Below, piece after piece: positions 4,659 to 6,254 of a stretch of 6,254 nt of DNA. Source of the stretch: Pseudomonadales bacterium (GTDB lineage Bacteria; Pseudomonadota; Gammaproteobacteria; Pseudomonadales; DC-out160). Each line of letters opens with the position of its first letter. Positions within the stretch are counted from its first letter, which is position 1. The position numbers and the translations under genes were made by a program. The stretch is taken from contig JAESQG010000111.1 of assembly GCA_016765265.1 (NCBI GenBank), positions 1 to 6,254 on the forward strand, written 5' to 3'. The notes beneath the pieces are model-generated. The model was given only the letters and a program-made list of their open reading frames with translations. It searched no databases and had not been told where the DNA came from.

Positions 4659-6092
4659 CTACACCCTGTCAGCCTCATAAAAGCTATCTGATACGGTTTT
4701 CAAAACCGTTTCGTTTTGGTCTAACTGATCCGTCAACGTCCATGCAAATATTTGATAAAACTGGGACTCAGCTTCGATGATGGTAATGAGATAGGTAACC
4801 CCAACACCGTCAATAGCCCCTGCTACCCAATAACGAGTTGCATTTTTTCCGTCAACAATTATTTTATCAGGCCCGGACAACACCATCGGTTTTGAAATAT
4901 TGGTAAATACTTTCTCAACCACTTTCTCACCATAGGCAATCACTGAAAGATTACGCTCAGCTTGTTTATCTTGACTGATCACCATGACATAGTTTTCATC
5001 TTCCAGGCTCGCGGCCTGAAGCTCCGATTTTTGAGATAAGCGCACTAAGGTTGTCCAATGACTTGGCACCATCATCCTAGCTCTACCTCCATCACCACCC
5101 AGCGATTTAAATTGTTGCAGATCTACATCTAAACGCGCGGCTACTTGCTTGCAACCTAAAGGTCTATATGCGTTAGCCAAATCACCGCCTTCACAGCGCC
5201 ACATCACATCGTGATCGTTACTTTCAGGTACGTATCGTAGTGTTCTATTTTCTCCTACAACTTCTTCTCTAAACAATATCGTGAGAACACTTCGTTTTCC
5301 GAGTAGAATGGCTTCTATTCCCTCACTACTGAGAGTCTCGGGCAAACCCATCTGCGCATTATCAACAGGCCAGGTACCCGACTGTTGGATGTAAGCGGTT
5401 ACCTGATCGCGCACTTCATAAATAAAATCAAAATCTTGAGTTAACTGGGATCGTACTAAGTATATTTGGTAAGAAGGCCACCCTACACTGCTCCCCCACC
5501 AAGCTCCCAATAGAAGAATAACAACTCCCACGCCTATCCTAGCTTTCCAATTCTTGTTAACTTCACCTCTCAGCTCTCTTTGAGATACAAAATCTTTATC
5601 TTCTTCTGGATCGATATCCTTGTAAATATCCGCAGCCGTTATTTTGCCTTTTACTTCTTTTACTTCTTTTACTTCTTTTACTTCTTTTACTTCTTTTACT
5701 TCTTTTACTTCGTCTGGAGGAGTCTTGTCGTCTGCAGTCTCTTTCGGCTCGTCACTATCTTTGGGTGCATCACTATCTTTGGATTCATCTATTCTTTCTT
5801 GCCCACTCGTTTCTTCCAGTTTATCGATATCATTTAAACCGACCTTGTCTACAACTTCGTTTTCTTCTTTAATAACACAAATAGCACCACACGCGATTAT
5901 CGCGCTTTGATATTTTTTTGCGGTACTCAGCTCAAGGGATTTTTTTATAACGGTAGATTTGCGTTGCAATAACAGGGTGATTTTTTCTTCAGAGGCATTC
6001 ACTAATTTAGAAAGTTTTGCCGCTACTGCATCGAAGTCCTGCTCCTCCTGCACACCTCCTCGCAAAATAACATTATATTTGGTTTCACTCAT
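4659..6092 (-). CDS. Single-pass membrane protein: N-terminal domain, EVK-repeat linker, TM, pilin-like and PsbP-like domains
   Basis: The 477-residue product has clear parts. Residues 1-76 (KYNVILRGGVQ...VIKKSLELSTAKKYQSAIIACGA) form a small alpha/beta domain seen at the N-terminus of various proteobacterial membrane proteins. Residues 80-180 are a charged linker with KDSDAP/KDSDEP and seven EVK repeats (128-148). One transmembrane helix lies at about 184-206. Residues 210-317 resemble the globular part of a type IV pilin, with helix, TAYIQQSGTWPVDNAQMG, and a C300...C314 pair in VMWRC...RPLGC like a pilin D-loop. No prepilin-peptidase site is present. Residues 338-472 (MMVPSHWTTL ... ENYVMVI ... 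FYQIFAWT ... VSDSF) suggest a PsbP/MOG1-like fold. The N-terminal part should be cytoplasmic and the last two domains periplasmic. No clear SD precedes the ATG, but the first residues match the domain start. A sugar-dehydrogenase gene ends 63 bases upstream on the same strand, so co-transcription is possible. Function unknown. Confidence 0.8.
   Translation of the reverse strand: MSETKYNVILRGGVQEEQDFDAVAAKLSKLVNASEEKITLLLQRKSTVIKKSLELSTAKKYQSAIIACGAICVIKEENEVVDKVGLNDIDKLEETSGQERIDESKDSDAPKDSDEPKETADDKTPPDEVKEVKEVKEVKEVKEVKEVKGKITAADIYKDIDPEEDKDFVSQRELRGEVNKNWKARIGVGVVILLLGAWWGSSVGWPSYQIYLVRSQLTQDFDFIYEVRDQVTAYIQQSGTWPVDNAQMGLPETLSSEGIEAILLGKRSVLTILFREEVVGENRTLRYVPESNDHDVMWRCEGGDLANAYRPLGCKQVAARLDVDLQQFKSLGGDGGRARMMVPSHWTTLVRLSQKSELQAASLEDENYVMVISQDKQAERNLSVIAYGEKVVEKVFTNISKPMVLSGPDKIIVDGKNATRYWVAGAIDGVGVTYLITIIEAESQFYQIFAWTLTDQLDQNETVLKTVSDSFYEADRV
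4693..4709. terminator. Palindrome at the convergent gene ends, possible terminator
   Basis: ACGGTTTTCAAAACCGT is a perfect palindrome of two 8-base arms with a one-base centre. As RNA it would give a 7-bp stem with a TCA loop. On the + strand it lies 38 bases after the barrel-protein stop and is followed by TTCGTTTTGG, a modest U-rich tail. It sits inside the last codons of the opposing gene. With three bases between the two stop codons, a terminator must overlap coding sequence. The stem is AT-rich, so its strength is uncertain. Confidence 0.35.
5649..5711 (-). repeat. Seven perfect 9-bp tandem repeats encoding EVK
   Basis: The unit TTTTACTTC on the + strand (GAAGTAAAA on the coding strand) is repeated seven times without a mismatch, covering 63 bases and encoding residues 128-148 as (EVK)7. 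The unit length is a multiple of three, so copy-number change keeps the frame. Perfect identity at the base level points to recent expansion by slippage. The encoded segment is a charged, flexible or helical linker between the cytoplasmic domain and the membrane helix. Confidence 0.95.
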
Positions 6093-6120
6093 AACTGGTA
6101 AACGCTATCCATTGTCTATC

Positions 6121-6165
6121 GGTAACTAGCCTATAGGTAACTAGCTTATAGGTAACTAGTCTATA
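6121..6165. repeat. Three tandem copies of a 15-bp unit carrying stop codons
   Basis: GGTAACTAGCCTATA (6121-6135) is followed by two copies with one difference (6136-6150, C to T at unit position 11) and one different difference (6151-6165, C to T at position 10). On the - strand each unit carries a TAG in the same frame as the sugar-dehydrogenase end, so the gene is followed by three in-frame stops in series. The array lies between that gene and the start of the 477-residue gene. It could be a slippage product at a gene end or iterated regulator sites. Confidence 0.9.
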
Positions 6166-6254
6166 CCAAAATAATTTACCTTATATATAGCGCCAGCATA
6201 GTCATCTGATATATATATTGTTCCGTCTCGCCCTTCCACCACATCAACAGGTCT
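6156..6254 (-). CDS. C-terminal end of a PQQ-dependent sugar (glucose/sorbosone-type) dehydrogenase, partial
   Basis: The last 32 codons are visible, running in from the right edge and ending at TAG (6158-6156). The sequence RPVDVVEGRDGTIYISDDYA, followed by GAIYKVNYFGID, matches the typical end of soluble six-bladed propeller dehydrogenases of the glucose/sorbosone family, where RPVDV...DG.LYVSDDYAGAIYR is the last blade. These are periplasmic or secreted enzymes that oxidise sugars with bound PQQ. Catalytic residues lie upstream and outside the window. The stop codon is inside the third 15-bp repeat unit. The gene lies 63 bases upstream of the 477-residue membrane protein on the same strand, which suggests one transcript. 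Confidence 0.75.
   Translation of the reverse strand, partial: RPVDVVEGRDGTIYISDDYAGAIYKVNYFGID

Noticed and set aside
5580..5910. Two + strand open frames rich in Phe/Tyr or Thr/Ser repeats opposite the 477-residue gene
   Set aside because: They are antisense readings of the EVK repeat and acidic linker; the 9-bp period keeps every frame open. No start signals or family resemblance.
1..6254. A CRISPR array, defence system or intact mobile element as the hidden system
   Set aside because: No spaced repeats, transposase, integrase, nuclease or toxin-antitoxin sequence was recognised on either strand.

Overview
The window looks like chromosomal DNA of a Gram-negative gammaproteobacterium, probably a marine one. 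Supporting this are a TPP-riboswitch-controlled TonB-dependent receptor, a Fre-type flavin reductase end, an outer-membrane beta-barrel protein with a terminal phenylalanine, and a membrane protein with a pilin-like domain. Genus cannot be read from the sequence.

Left part (1-2039, + strand): the 3' end of an NAD(P)H-flavin reductase (fre-like) is followed by an extended -10 promoter and a textbook TPP riboswitch. Next comes a candidate expression platform: a 10-bp helix that would hide the ribosome binding site. The gene it controls encodes a TonB-dependent outer-membrane receptor, presumably for thiamine or a related compound. The receptor has its signal peptide, TonB box and plug, but its barrel is cut short at about residue 540.

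Middle (1946-3565, - strand): a secreted PQQ-like beta-propeller protein runs head-on into the receptor gene. Its last ~25 codons are antisense receptor DNA plus a short stretch of unknown origin. Both genes therefore appear to lose their true 3' ends at one rearrangement junction near 1986-2023, which is the most striking structural event in the window.

Right part (3566-6254): a 424-bp intergenic region holds palindromes, a stretch open on both strands, and a consensus TATAAT box. It leads into a small outer-membrane barrel protein (3990-4655). Three bases further on, and convergent with it, is a 477-residue three-part membrane protein: cytoplasmic domain, EVK-repeat linker, one transmembrane helix, pilin-like domain and PsbP-like domain. 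Upstream of that gene, on the same strand, lies the C-terminal end of a soluble PQQ-dependent sugar (sorbosone-type) dehydrogenase. Its stop codon sits in the last unit of a 15-bp tandem triplication.

No tRNA, rRNA, CRISPR array or intact insertion sequence was seen. The best candidates for something undescribed are the SD-sequestering TPP platform on a decapitated receptor gene, the double gene truncation, and the three-domain pilin-like/PsbP-like protein with its perfect 9-bp repeat.
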